Shown: positions 8,073 through 17,069 of the stretch, in pieces
Layout: every line of letters starts with the position of its first letter
Position numbering within the stretch: the stretch's first letter is position 1
Origin: Thermoguttaceae bacterium
GTDB taxonomy: Bacteria; Planctomycetota; Planctomycetia; Pirellulales; Thermoguttaceae
DNA: 52,233 nt
Assembly: GCA_017559825.1 (NCBI GenBank)
Contig: JAFYQR010000196.1
Location: forward strand, 1 to 52,233
Direction: 5' to 3'
The notes under the pieces: generated by a model
Database searches by the model: none
What the model was told of the DNA's origin: nothing
Seen by the model: only the letters and a program-made list of their open reading frames with translations
Position numbers and translations under genes: made by a program

Positions 8073-9503
8073 TTACGCGGTTTTGTCGGCTTTCGGCTTC
8101 CAACGCTCTTCGACGTTTTCGATCGTGCCGCCCTTCGTTTCCGGCATCAGTTTCCAAGCGAAGAAGAACTGGAGCGCAGTCATCGACGCGAAGAAGTAAA
8201 ACGCGTATTGACCGGAGGTTTCGGAAAGCCCGGCGACGATCGGGAAGGTCCAGCTAATCAGCGCGCACATAAACCAGTGCGTGAAACTGCCGAGCGCTTG
8301 GCCCTTCGCTCGAACGGCGTTCGGGAAAATTTCCGAGATAAAGACCCAAATGACCGCGCCTTGCGAAACGCCGAAAAAGGCGATGAAGCCCAAAATCGCC
8401 GGAATCGCGATCAACTTGTTCGCTTCGAGCCCGAGCCCGAGCTGCCAAGCGGCCAACAAGTGCATAATCGTCGTGCCGACCGCGCCGAACATCAGGAGGA
8501 AACGGCGGCCGAAACGGTCGATCAAAAAGAGCGCGGCGACCGTCGCCAAGAGGTTGACCGTTCCGAGCCCGATCGTCGCCGCCAACGCGGATTGCTTGCC
8601 GATGAACATTTCGAAAATGCGCGGCGCGTAATAGTTGATCGCGTTGATGCCCGAGACTTGGTTGAACATCGCGACGGCCCAAGCGAGGAAAATCGGCGTG
8701 AAGTAAGCCTTTTGGAAGAGCGGAACGTTTTGGCCGCCTTCGGCTTTCGCGAGGGACGCGGCGATTTCGCCGAGCGTCGTTTCCGGGGCGACGTCGCCGA
8801 TTTTCGCGAGAACTTTTTGCGCTTCTTCCTTGCGACCGAAGCGGACGAGTTGGCGCGGGCTCTCCGGAATCGTGAAGAGGAGGAAGAAGAAGAGCGCCGC
8901 CGGGAACGCCTCGACGCCGAGCTGGAGCCGCCAAATAATCGACTCGAACGGAAGCGCCGTCGACGTAAAGCAAGCCGCGAGACTTTCGCAAGCGCCGCCG
9001 ATCGCGCCGGTCGGCGTAATTTGCGCGACGTAATAGTTAGAAACGTAAGAGATTAAAATCCCGAGAACGATGTTCAGCTGGTTCAGCGCGACGAGTCGAC
9101 CGCGCATCGGGCCCGGCGCCGATTCGACAATGTAAAGCGGAACGACGACCGACGAACCGCCGATCGCGACGCCGCCGAGCCAACGCATAAAGACGAGCGT
9201 CGTCCAGTTCGGAGCGAAAGCGCAACCGACCGCCGAAACGAAGTACATCGTCGCCATCGCGATCAAGATCGGTTTGCGACCGAAAACGTCGGTCGGACGG
9301 CCGATTCCGAACGCGCCGATAATCGTCCCGATCAGCGCGACCGCGACCGTGAAGCCGTGCCAAAAGTCGTTCAAAGCATATTCGGTTTGAATCGCTTTTT
9401 CGCAGCCGGAGATGACGCCGGAGTCGAAACCGAAGAGGAGACCGCCGAGCGCGGAAACGATAACGATGTAAAATAAGTAAGTGCGATTAACGGCGGACGA
9501 CAT
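8073..9503 (-). CDS. MFS sugar transporter (sugar porter family)
   Basis: 476 residues with about 12 membrane helices. Sugar-porter signatures: GLLFGFDSGVISG in helix 1, GRPTDVFGRKPIL in the loop after helix 2 (usually GxxxDRxGRR), PLYIVESAPGPMRGRLV after helix 4, PESPRQLV before the central loop, QVSGINAINYYAPRIF in helix 7, DRFGRRFLLMFG in the loop after helix 8, and PETKGGTIENVEERW at the C-terminus. Members import hexoses, pentoses or polyols by proton symport or facilitated diffusion through the inner membrane. A GAGG site precedes the ATG. A strong sigma70-like promoter lies at 9627-9655. It is followed by a duplicated 3' fragment and then the glycyl-radical enzyme gene, with which it probably forms an operon; the substrate is likely that enzyme's substrate or precursor. 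Confidence 0.92.
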   Translation of the reverse strand: MSSAVNRTYLFYIVIVSALGGLLFGFDSGVISGCEKAIQTEYALNDFWHGFTVAVALIGTIIGAFGIGRPTDVFGRKPILIAMATMYFVSAVGCAFAPNWTTLVFMRWLGGVAIGGSSVVVPLYIVESAPGPMRGRLVALNQLNIVLGILISYVSNYYVAQITPTGAIGGACESLAACFTSTALPFESIIWRLQLGVEAFPAALFFFLLFTIPESPRQLVRFGRKEEAQKVLAKIGDVAPETTLGEIAASLAKAEGGQNVPLFQKAYFTPIFLAWAVAMFNQVSGINAINYYAPRIFEMFIGKQSALAATIGLGTVNLLATVAALFLIDRFGRRFLLMFGAVGTTIMHLLAAWQLGLGLEANKLIAIPAILGFIAFFGVSQGAVIWVFISEIFPNAVRAKGQALGSFTHWFMCALISWTFPIVAGLSETSGQYAFYFFASMTALQFFFAWKLMPETKGGTIENVEERWKPKADKTA

Positions 9504-9593
9504 AACGCAAACCTCGATAAAATAACGGGGTAAGAAGCGGGAGGAAACGACGGTTCGCCAAGATTGAAAACGCGGCGAAAATTAAAAAGGCGC

Positions 9594-9626
9594 AAAAAAA
9601 GCGAGCCCGTCGAACGGAACTCGCTT
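9594..9626 (-). terminator. Intrinsic terminator after the SMP-30-like gene
   Basis: On the minus strand AGCGAG (9625-9620) pairs with CTCGCT (9605-9600), with an inner CCGT/ACGG stem, followed directly by seven T residues (9600-9594). It lies 135 bases beyond the stop of the propeller gene and directly abuts the -10 element of the transporter promoter. Confidence 0.75.
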
Positions 9627-9655
9627 ATTATAACGCGGCGCGGGGGCGGCGTCAA
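9627..9655 (-). promoter_or_regulatory. Sigma70-like promoter of the transporter/radical-enzyme operon
   Basis: On the minus strand TTGACG (9655-9650), a 17-base spacer and a perfect TATAAT (9632-9627). The expected transcription start near 9620 falls inside the preceding terminator hairpin, leaving a leader of about 117 bases before the transporter ATG at 9503. Confidence 0.65.
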
Positions 9656-9760
9656 ATTTTTTTTCGGCAAAATCGCCGACGGAACGCAAGAAAAAACGCC
9701 GACGCTTCGCGAGGGAAACGTTGGCGAGTTAAACTTTGCGCTAAAAGCGGTTAGACGCGA

Positions 9761-10978
9761 TTATTTTTTCGCGTCGGCTTTCTTGTATTGCGCTTTCAGG
9801 ACGGCGTAATCGATTCCGGAGAGCGTCCCCGGCGGGTCGACCTTGCTGTTTTTCAGGCCCGGGAACGGCCAGTCGAAGTTCGCGAAAATCATCTTGTCGC
9901 CGAAACGGCAGGCTTCGCAAGGTTGGTCGAGGAGACCGTCCATTCCGTCGTTGTCGCCGTTCATAAGAACGATTTGCGGAGCGATTTTTTGGCCCTTGGC
10001 GACCGGCGCGAACGCCCAAACCGCGTTGTTGCAAGAGTCGTTGATCAAAACGCGGTCGGCTTCCGCGTCGTAAAGCATCCCGTCGCAGCATTCGAGGCGA
10101 ACGCCCTTGAACGCGTCGAAATCGACGCCGGTTTGTTTCGTCGCGTCGAAAACGACGACTTCTTCGCCGCGCGGGTACGTCCCGTCGGCGTTCGGGTAAA
10201 CGGCGTAAACAAAGCCGTTGCCGAAGTTGCCGAACCAAACGACGCCGTTTTTGTCGACCGCCAAACCGTCCGCGCCGGTATTGTCGCCGCGACCAAGCTT
10301 GACGACTTTCGGCGCCGCCAAGCAACGCGGATCGTCCGGAGTCGCCGAAATTTTGATCGGCGCGACGCCGTCGCGACCCGCTTTCGTCGCTTCTTTAGCG
10401 TCGATCATAAAGAGACCGCCGGAACCGACGACGCCGTTCGTCCCGTCTTCAAGGTCGAAGCAGGAGTCGGTATAGAACATCTTGTCGCCGCTCCAAACGA
10501 TACCGTTCGCGAGCTTGCAGCCTTCGACGACCGTTTGGATTTCGCCGGTCGCCTTGCCGTCTTTGAAGACGACGCGCAAAATGCGGGATTGGAAGTCTTT
10601 AGAGTGGAAATATTGGTTGTCGCAGACGTAAAGGTCGCCGTCCGGGCCGAAGTCGAGCCCCATCGGGCCGCATTGGCCGGTCGACTTCAAAATCGGGTAG
10701 TCGAGAACTTTTTTGAACGAACCGTCTTTCGCGACCGCGACGAGATAACCGCCCTGCGCGGAGTCGGCTTTCTTCATGTCGGCGTCCATTCGACCGAAGT
10801 TCGGGACGTTCAGGTACAGGACGTTCGGGTCGAAATCGGCGACCGTCATGCCGTCCGGCGTGTAGTTGGCGGCGCCGAGGTCGGAGAAGAGGGTCGTTTT
10901 CGGTTCGGCGGCCGTCGCGAGGGCGCCGCAAAGGAGAACGCTCGTCGAAAGAGCGAGGGTCGTTTTCGTCAGTTTCAT
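9761..10978 (-). CDS. Secreted SMP-30/gluconolactonase-like beta-propeller protein
   Basis: 405 residues with a Sec signal peptide (MKLTKTTLALSTSVLLCGALATAAEP). The body contains repeated propeller strands with the spacing of the SMP-30/strictosidine-synthase fold, for example GPMGLDFGPDGDLYVCDNQYF, CKLANGIVWSGDKMFYTDS, GADGLAVDKNGVVWFGNFGNG and CCDGMLYDAEADRVLINDS. The Asn and Asp residues in ANGIV and YTDS are the kind that bind the catalytic divalent metal in gluconolactonases. Enzymes of this fold hydrolyse sugar lactones, but many secreted planctomycete members have no known activity. AGAGGA precedes the ATG. It sits between the HzsA-related gene, with a hairpin in between, and the transporter, with its own terminator at 9594-9626. 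Confidence 0.75.
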   Translation of the reverse strand: MKLTKTTLALSTSVLLCGALATAAEPKTTLFSDLGAANYTPDGMTVADFDPNVLYLNVPNFGRMDADMKKADSAQGGYLVAVAKDGSFKKVLDYPILKSTGQCGPMGLDFGPDGDLYVCDNQYFHSKDFQSRILRVVFKDGKATGEIQTVVEGCKLANGIVWSGDKMFYTDSCFDLEDGTNGVVGSGGLFMIDAKEATKAGRDGVAPIKISATPDDPRCLAAPKVVKLGRGDNTGADGLAVDKNGVVWFGNFGNGFVYAVYPNADGTYPRGEEVVVFDATKQTGVDFDAFKGVRLECCDGMLYDAEADRVLINDSCNNAVWAFAPVAKGQKIAPQIVLMNGDNDGMDGLLDQPCEACRFGDKMIFANFDWPFPGLKNSKVDPPGTLSGIDYAVLKAQYKKADAKK

Positions 10979-11069
10979 CGTTGAATCCTCTTAAAGGTTG
11001 TCGCGCCGACGTTTCCGCGAACGAAAACGTCGGAAAATCAAAGCGAAAAAGCGTTTCAAGGGAAAAACA

Positions 11070-11107
11070 AAGGGAAAACGTCGGAGCGGAAAACGCCCGC
11101 TCCGACG
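11070..11107 (-). terminator. Hairpin terminator after the HzsA-related gene
   Basis: A perfect 10-bp stem joins 11079-11088 and 11098-11107 around a nine-base loop; on the minus strand it is followed by a T-rich tract (TTTTCCCTTTGTTTTT). It is 31 bases past the stop of the gene ending at 11139. Confidence 0.6.
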
Positions 11108-11138
11108 CGGTTTTAACGTTTTTTAGGAACGACGCCGC

Positions 11139-14138
11139 TTATTCGAGCGTCGGAACGACGACTTCGCCGCGACGTTGCGCGTCGAGCGACTCCATTTCGT
11201 AAGCGCCGAAGAAGTCGCAGTTGTTGTCCATCCAAAGGGCGAGCGCGCGTTTTTCCTCGTCGGAAAGTTTGACGTCGTAGTGGCCCTCTTGCAGGACTTG
11301 CCAAAGTCGCGAACGGTTGGCGCCGAATTGGCCCGGGAACGTGCGCGCCGGAGCGAAGCTGTTCCAAGCGCCGCCGTGCGTCGGTTGTTCCTTCATCGGG
11401 GCGCTCGGGTTGTTGTTCCCGTTCCCCGCGACGTAAACGTAAGGACGCAGATTGAAATACGACGTTGTGAAGTATTGGCCTTCCGGGCCGCGACCGAGTT
11501 CGAACGTTTCGCCGGCTTTCGCTTTTTCGGCGTGGCAGTCGACGCAATGACGGTCGAGAATCGGCTGCACTAAGCGCGGGAAGTTGAACGGGTTAGAACC
11601 GGGGACGTCCGGCTTGATTTGCGACGGCGCGCGTTGGAACGCGAGGGGCGCGGCGACGTCGGCGTTTTGCGCCGTGTTGCGGCGACCTTCGTGGCAGCCG
11701 AGGCAGGTCAGCGTTTCGCCCGGGTGAACGTAAGCGGCGCTCCGCATCGTTTGAACCGCGACGCCGTTTTCGTCCAACGCTTGGAAGTAGAACGGGATCC
11801 CGGTCGGCGCTTCGAAACGGACGCTCCCGTCTTCCTCGACCGGAACCGTGCCGAGAACCTTGCGAGCGCCGTTTTCGCCGGCGTAACCGATCCAAGGCTG
11901 GTTCGCGTTCCAAGTCGTTTTCGGGAGAACTTGGACGATTCGCAACTCCTTAATTTTCGTCCCTTCTGGGAACGGACGGTTCGTTTTGTATACGTCGACG
12001 ACGCCGATCGTCGCGGTTTTCGGAAGCTCCGCGGGGATCTCGAAACGGTCTTTTTGCGCTTCCGGAATCCCGACGAGCGTTTGGTGCGGAACGACCGGCG
12101 GAACCGGGCGCGTCTCGACCGCTCGCGGCCATTGGCAGCTGATTTTCTCGTCGCGGTGCAGGAGAACCTTGTTGCCGAACGCGTCGAGGAGGTAAAGACC
12201 GTATTTGTTTCCTTCGCCCTTGGCCGAACCGCTGAACGCGTCGTAAACGACGAGGAAGAAGTCTTCGCTAAGCGGGTAAGGTTGACCGAAGTTGTGCGGC
12301 GGGCCGTGCGTGCCGATCTCCGCTTCCGGGAAGAGCTGTTCCGGCGTGATTCGTTGAATCGGGCCCATCGGATCGCCGCCGTTTTCGTCGTCTTCGGCGG
12401 TCGGGTCGATCAAAATAACGGAGCCGAAGTTTTGCGTGTGGTGCCCGGACGCCGTCGCGGAGAAGAGAACGGAGTCGGGAACTTGGTTCAGCGTCGTTTC
12501 AAAGTGCGGGCGCGAGCGTTCGTTTTCGGAATAGTTCCCCTGAATCGCGCGAGCGTCGCGACCGTCCGGGAACGTAACCCAAGGATGGTGCGCTTGGTTG
12601 AAACCGCGGTCGACGTAATCCCAACGAGTGTAAACGATCATCCCGGCGGAGTCGATCGTCGGCGCCCATTCGTTCGTTTCGTGAACGCTAAGCGGGACGA
12701 TATCGCTTCCGTCGGCGTTCATCGAGTGGAGCGTGTAACTCGGGCAGGGGCGCGCGTGGCAGCGACCGTAACCCCCGCGACGTTCCGAGATAAAGACGAT
12801 TCGACCGTTCGGCATAAGGTAAGGATCGAAGTCGTTCCAAGGGCCGTCGGTCAGTTGAACGAGGTCGGTTCCGTCGATATTGACGCGGAAGAGGTGGTAG
12901 CAGTTGTCTTCCGTCCAAACGTAGGAGTGGCGTTCCGGCGACGTGTCCGCGGCGGCGAAGTAAATCGTTTTGCCGTCGTAAGTTAAGTGCGGCGAGAGGA
13001 AGCCCCAACTCGAATCGAGCTTGCGCCCCTTCAAGCGACCGTTCGAAACGACCGCGTTTTCGAGGACGTTAACGACTTCCGGCTTGTCGGAAAAAGCGTT
13101 TTTCAGGACGTAAAGGCCGCCGCCCGGGCGCGCGTGGAAACCGAAGAACTGGTCGCACATATGGTTCCCTTGCTTCTCCGGCTCCGGATTGTAGTGGCGT
13201 TTGATGAAGAGAATGTCGTCGAACGCGAGGAGCGGGTTTTTCAGCGCGACGGAGCGGCGAAGCTTCACCGCTTCCGCAAAAAGGGCTTGGCGTTTTTGGC
13301 TCTCTTCGACCGGCGTCGCTTCGGCGCGTTTTTTGAGGTCGGCGAGCGCGGCGACGTCGGCGGCGAGTTCCTTTTCGTCGAGCGATTCGAGCAACGCTTC
13401 GACGAGGCGGTCGATGCGGCGCAGCGCGACGTCGACCGGGTCGCGGTCGGTTTTGAGAATCGTCGAAGCCGGGTCGCGGGCGTCCTTGGCGACGTAATCG
13501 CTCGTCGGTCCGGCGGCGATTTGTTGCGTCAGCGACAGGTATTCGCGCGCCGATTCGAGCGCTTGCGGGTCGGACGTATCGTTGTAAATGCGGCCGTTCA
13601 CGTCGACGAAGAGCGGGCGAACGATCGCGAGTTCGTCGGCGTTTTCCGACGCGACTTCAAAGCGCGCGTCGCCGTAAACCGCGTGGTCGTGGGAGTAACC
13701 TTCCGTTCCCGTGTCGAGTTGAAGGAGAAGCGACGACTTGCCGGTCAGGTCGAGGTCGCAAACTTTCGCTTTTTCGCCGCCCTTCATATAACCGCTGCGC
13801 CAAACGAGTTGGCCGTCGGCGAACGCGAGGAACTCCATATGCCCTTGGCCGTTCGTTTCGTCGGCGATACCGACTTCGGTAATAAAGCGAACCGGGCCGC
13901 TTTTCGGGAGGCGAATAACGGCTCGACCCGGCGAGTGCGAACCGACGCCGCGTTCGTATTTTTTCCCGGCGACGATCAGCGGATTTTCGTCGACCGTTTG
14001 GCCGTCGCGAGCGAATTTGTAACCGCATTCGACGGCGGTCAAGTCGAGGTCGCCGAGGTAGACGGTCGCTTTGCCGTCGTCGGCGAACGCGGTCGCGGCG
14101 GCGACGAGCAGGGCGAATAAAAAGGCGGGGACGCGCAT
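11139..14138 (-). CDS. HzsA-related secreted dihaem protein with NPCBM and beta-propeller domains
   Basis: 999 residues. Order: signal peptide (1-19, ending TAFADD); an NPCBM-type carbohydrate-binding domain at about 22-170 (KYERGVGSHSPGRAVIRL); a helical linker; a TolB/PD40-like propeller from about 310 (GFLSPHLTYDGKTIYFAA, WNDFDPYLMPNGRIVFISERRGGYGRCHARPC); then the region related to hydrazine synthase alpha ending in two c-type haem motifs, CLGCH at 812-816 and CVDCH at 865-869. Hydrazine synthase alpha in anammox bacteria condenses NO and ammonium, but the fusion to a sugar-binding domain and the glycosidase neighbours argue for a different, carbohydrate-linked redox role, perhaps like cytochrome-linked oxidases. 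It is exported, so the haems would be attached in the periplasm. Own promoter at 14274-14302, GGAG ribosome-binding site. Confidence 0.85.
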   Translation of the reverse strand: MRVPAFLFALLVAAATAFADDGKATVYLGDLDLTAVECGYKFARDGQTVDENPLIVAGKKYERGVGSHSPGRAVIRLPKSGPVRFITEVGIADETNGQGHMEFLAFADGQLVWRSGYMKGGEKAKVCDLDLTGKSSLLLQLDTGTEGYSHDHAVYGDARFEVASENADELAIVRPLFVDVNGRIYNDTSDPQALESAREYLSLTQQIAAGPTSDYVAKDARDPASTILKTDRDPVDVALRRIDRLVEALLESLDEKELAADVAALADLKKRAEATPVEESQKRQALFAEAVKLRRSVALKNPLLAFDDILFIKRHYNPEPEKQGNHMCDQFFGFHARPGGGLYVLKNAFSDKPEVVNVLENAVVSNGRLKGRKLDSSWGFLSPHLTYDGKTIYFAAADTSPERHSYVWTEDNCYHLFRVNIDGTDLVQLTDGPWNDFDPYLMPNGRIVFISERRGGYGRCHARPCPSYTLHSMNADGSDIVPLSVHETNEWAPTIDSAGMIVYTRWDYVDRGFNQAHHPWVTFPDGRDARAIQGNYSENERSRPHFETTLNQVPDSVLFSATASGHHTQNFGSVILIDPTAEDDENGGDPMGPIQRITPEQLFPEAEIGTHGPPHNFGQPYPLSEDFFLVVYDAFSGSAKGEGNKYGLYLLDAFGNKVLLHRDEKISCQWPRAVETRPVPPVVPHQTLVGIPEAQKDRFEIPAELPKTATIGVVDVYKTNRPFPEGTKIKELRIVQVLPKTTWNANQPWIGYAGENGARKVLGTVPVEEDGSVRFEAPTGIPFYFQALDENGVAVQTMRSAAYVHPGETLTCLGCHEGRRNTAQNADVAAPLAFQRAPSQIKPDVPGSNPFNFPRLVQPILDRHCVDCHAEKAKAGETFELGRGPEGQYFTTSYFNLRPYVYVAGNGNNNPSAPMKEQPTHGGAWNSFAPARTFPGQFGANRSRLWQVLQEGHYDVKLSDEEKRALALWMDNNCDFFGAYEMESLDAQRRGEVVVPTLE

Positions 14139-14273
14139 AAGGTTTCTCCGAGGACGCGGGAAACGGGCCGCGTCTTGTTGGTTGGGGGAAAACGGAAAAC
14201 GGACGCGCCGAGTAAAACGGGCGGCGCTCCGCGAAACGCTTGAACGTTCGACAGTTGATCGCGATTCTCCGAT

Positions 14274-14302
14274 ATTGTAACGTTTCGGACGCTCGGCGTC
14301 AA
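14274..14302 (-). promoter_or_regulatory. Sigma70-like promoter of the HzsA-related gene
   Basis: TTGACG (14302-14297), a 17-base spacer and TACAAT (14279-14274) on the minus strand, about 135 bases before the ATG at 14138. Confidence 0.6.
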
Positions 14303-14407
14303 GGAAAAGAGGGCGCGAAATAAGATTTTGCGCGTTTTATTGTCGGTCGCGCGGGTTAAGCGCTTGAGAGGAAAAGGCGGTTTGGGGAAGAATGGGCGAA
14401 ACGGACA

Positions 14408-14440
14408 AGAAAAGCCGCGACGCTTGAAACGTCGCGGCTT
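14408..14440 (-). terminator. Intrinsic terminator after the GH2 gene
   Basis: A perfect 11-bp stem, AAGCCGCGACG at 14412-14422 with CGTCGCGGCTT at 14430-14440, seven-base loop. The minus strand continues TTTTCTTG. It lies 61 bases beyond the GH2 stop codon. Confidence 0.7.
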
Positions 14441-14500
14441 GCGCTTCGTCGGCGGTCAACGGAGCGCGACCGCCGAGGATAAAAGCGTCAATCGGTCGAC

Positions 14501-16774
14501 TTATTTCGTCGCCGGGATTTCGCGGAGCATACCGAAGTCGATGTATTGACCGCCCTTCGTTTGCTTGCAGTGGATCGCGATCGTGTTTTTGCCCGCTTTC
14601 AGCGCTTGTTTCAGCGCGACGGCGTCCAAACCGATGTAGCCGTAGGAAGCGTAGCTCGCGCATTTCGCGACTTCGACGCCGTTGACGTAGATTTCGCAAT
14701 CTTCGTCGTGGTAGCCGTAACCGACGAGTTGGGTAACGTCGGCGATATCTTCGGCGGCGATTTCAACGTCGCGGCGAATCCAAATGTCGCTCGTGTCCCA
14801 AACGGTGCGGACGTTCGTGTCCGGCGTTTCTTTCGTGCCGAACCCGGCTTCGCCGACTTTCCAAGCGGACGCGTCGAAATCGACGGCGGCCCAGTTGTCG
14901 GCCGGTTTTTCGAAGGTGTAGCTCCACTTTTGAGCGTTCGTCTTCGAGCAAGGAACGACGACTTTGACTTCCGGAGCCGGGAGGCGGAGCGCTTCGTTCG
15001 ATTTGCGCATCGCGTCGACCGGGAACTTAATGACGGCGCGGTCGTAGGTCATGAAACCGTTGAGTTCGATTTCGACGTCGGTCGTTTGGGTGTAAACGGC
15101 CGCCGAGAGACCTTTTTCGATGAGGGCGCGCATTTCGCGGTTTTGGTTGTTGTAGAACGCGAAGAGCGCTTCCGGCGATTCGAAGAGACCGCCGTAGCCC
15201 CAGTTCGAGTCTTCTTGCCAAACGTGGCCGTTGACCTTCAGGCCGAGACCGCCGTATTCGCCGAGGACGGACGCGCGGTTTTCTTCGGCCGGGAACATGC
15301 CCGGGCCGCGATATTTGTGCATGTCGTGAATATCGCCGCATTCGGCTCGGTCGGCCCAACCGGACGTGCAGATGATCGGACGGGTCGAGTCGAGTTTACG
15401 GCAGAGGTCGACGATGCGGTAGGTGTCGAATTGGCCCCAACCTTCGTTGAACGGAACCCAAACGACGACGCACGGGTAAACGTCGAGCGCGTCGAACATT
15501 TGACGGAGTTCGGTTTCGTAGTAGGAGACCGATTCCGGCGAGCGTTCGGCGTCCGGTTGATCCGGCGCGATGTATTTTTTCGTGTCGCCGCTCGGCATGT
15601 CTTGCCACATCAGGAAGCCGCGTTTGTCGCATTCGTAGTAGTAGCGAGCCGGTTCGACTTTAATGTGCTTGCGAATCATGTTGTAGCCGAGGTCTTTGAG
15701 GACTTCGAGGTCGTAGCACATCGCTTCGTAGGTCGGCGGGGTGTAGAGACCGTCCGGCCACCAACCTTGGTCGAGCGGACCGTGTTGGAAGAGGAATTCG
15801 TTGTTCAGCAAGAGACGGGTGATCCCTTTTTCGTCTTTGCCGATCGAGGTCTTGCGCATCGCGTAGTACGACTTAACCGTATCGACCGTCGCGTCGCCCT
15901 TGACGAGCGAAACTTCGAAGTCGTAGAGGTTCGGCGCGTCCGGAGTCCAGAGAGCCTTGCCTTTGGCGTCGAGCGTGATCGTCGCTTTGTTGGAGACGAC
16001 TTTCGCGGTTTGGTCGCCGATTTTGACCGCGCAGCCTTCGGCGTTCGCGACTTCGACGACGACGGCGCAGGTCATGTCGTCGATATCCGGAATCGGGCGA
16101 ACTTTAACGATGTGCGCTTTCGAAACCGGTTCGAGCCAAACGGTTTGCCAAATACCGGTGACCGGCGTGTACCAAATCCCGTGCGGGTTTTCGATTTGTT
16201 TGCCGATCGGTTGCGGGCCTTTGTCCGTCGGGTCCCAAACTTTGACGACGAGCTTTTGCGCGCCTTCTTTTTTGAGAGCGCGGGTAACGTCGACCGTGAA
16301 CGGGCAGTAACCGCCTTGGTGGTGGCCGACTTTAACGTCGTTGACGAAGACGTCGGCGCGCCAGTCGACGGCGCCGAAGTTCAACATGATTTCTTTGCCG
16401 GCCCAGTTCGCGGGAACTTCGAACGTCGTTTCGTACCAAAGGTTGTTGTCTTTGCCGACGTTTTCGCCGACGCCGGAGAGCGCGGATTCGACGGCGAACG
16501 GAACGAGGATTTGGCCTTGCGCTTTTTCGTATTGGTCGGCGACCGGAAGAATCGCGTAATCCCAAAGGCCGTTCAGGTTGATCCAGTCGGCGCGAACCAT
16601 TTGCGGACGCGGATATTCCGGAAGCGGTTTGCTCGGGTCGACGTCTTTCGCGAATTTCGAAAGAAGCGGACCTTCGGCCGGTTTCCAGTCGGCCGAGAAG
16701 ACGTTTTGAGCGCTCGCGATCGCGACGACGCCCAAGAGAGCCGAAACGACTCCCGTCAGGAACGATTTTTTCAT
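14501..16774 (-). CDS. Secreted glycoside hydrolase family 2 protein
   Basis: 757 residues with a signal peptide (MKKSFLTGVVSALLGVVAIASAQ). Residues about 60-220 form the GH2 sugar-binding jelly roll (INLNGLWDYAILP, WYETTFEVPANWAGKEIMLNFGA kept in family order, DVFVNDVKVGHHQGGYCPF), 221-305 the immunoglobulin-like domain, and 310-620 the TIM barrel. The acid/base is Glu444 in WVPFNEGWGQ and the nucleophile Glu506 in LGEYGGLG. Residues from about 645 add a C-terminal beta-sandwich (WDTSDIWIRRDVEIA, YVNGVEVAKCASY) that looks like a second carbohydrate-binding module. The family covers beta-galactosidases, glucuronidases and mannosidases; sequence alone does not fix the sugar. Retaining mechanism, acting outside the cytoplasm. 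AAAGG ribosome-binding site; own promoter at 16940-16968 and terminator. Confidence 0.92.
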   Translation of the reverse strand: MKKSFLTGVVSALLGVVAIASAQNVFSADWKPAEGPLLSKFAKDVDPSKPLPEYPRPQMVRADWINLNGLWDYAILPVADQYEKAQGQILVPFAVESALSGVGENVGKDNNLWYETTFEVPANWAGKEIMLNFGAVDWRADVFVNDVKVGHHQGGYCPFTVDVTRALKKEGAQKLVVKVWDPTDKGPQPIGKQIENPHGIWYTPVTGIWQTVWLEPVSKAHIVKVRPIPDIDDMTCAVVVEVANAEGCAVKIGDQTAKVVSNKATITLDAKGKALWTPDAPNLYDFEVSLVKGDATVDTVKSYYAMRKTSIGKDEKGITRLLLNNEFLFQHGPLDQGWWPDGLYTPPTYEAMCYDLEVLKDLGYNMIRKHIKVEPARYYYECDKRGFLMWQDMPSGDTKKYIAPDQPDAERSPESVSYYETELRQMFDALDVYPCVVVWVPFNEGWGQFDTYRIVDLCRKLDSTRPIICTSGWADRAECGDIHDMHKYRGPGMFPAEENRASVLGEYGGLGLKVNGHVWQEDSNWGYGGLFESPEALFAFYNNQNREMRALIEKGLSAAVYTQTTDVEIELNGFMTYDRAVIKFPVDAMRKSNEALRLPAPEVKVVVPCSKTNAQKWSYTFEKPADNWAAVDFDASAWKVGEAGFGTKETPDTNVRTVWDTSDIWIRRDVEIAAEDIADVTQLVGYGYHDEDCEIYVNGVEVAKCASYASYGYIGLDAVALKQALKAGKNTIAIHCKQTKGGQYIDFGMLREIPATK

Positions 16775-16939
16775 GGAAAACCTTTCAAAATAAGGGGAAA
16801 ACGAGCGCGTTCCGGATTCCGAAGGGGCGAAAATCGACGTCGGCGCCGAACCGCGCGGGTTGTTGGTTTTCGACGATTCCGAGTCGGCGCTTTTGACCGT
16901 CGCAAAGCGGCGAAAACGCCAAACCGGAACAATTTCTTT

Positions 16940-16968
16940 AATATAACGGATTTTGCGCCGTTCTTCAA
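16940..16968 (-). promoter_or_regulatory. Sigma70-like promoter of the GH2 gene
   Basis: TTGAAG (16968-16963), 17-base spacer, TATATT (16945-16940) on the minus strand, about 165 bases before the ATG at 16774. Confidence 0.55.
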
Positions 16969-17023
16969 GCGGGCTTGCCGAAAATTTTTGCCGATTTTAA
17001 CAGTAAACCGTATTTTAACGTAA

Positions 17024-17052
17024 AACGACGCGACCGTCGGCGCGGACGGTCG
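17024..17052 (-). terminator. Hairpin after the sugar isomerase-like gene
   Basis: CGACCGTC (17031-17038) pairs with GACGGTCG (17045-17052) around a six-base loop; the minus strand then reads CGTCGTTTTACG. It is 18 bases past the stop of the gene ending at 17070. The T-tract is displaced, so the terminator call is moderate. Confidence 0.45.
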
Positions 17053-17069
17053 GGAAAACGGCGCGAGCG

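Noticed and set aside
14546..17023. An 825-codon frame antisense to the GH2 gene, and a similar minus-strand frame at 41222-43699
   Set aside because: Same codon-bias effect; the composition is shadow-like and the sense genes are clear.
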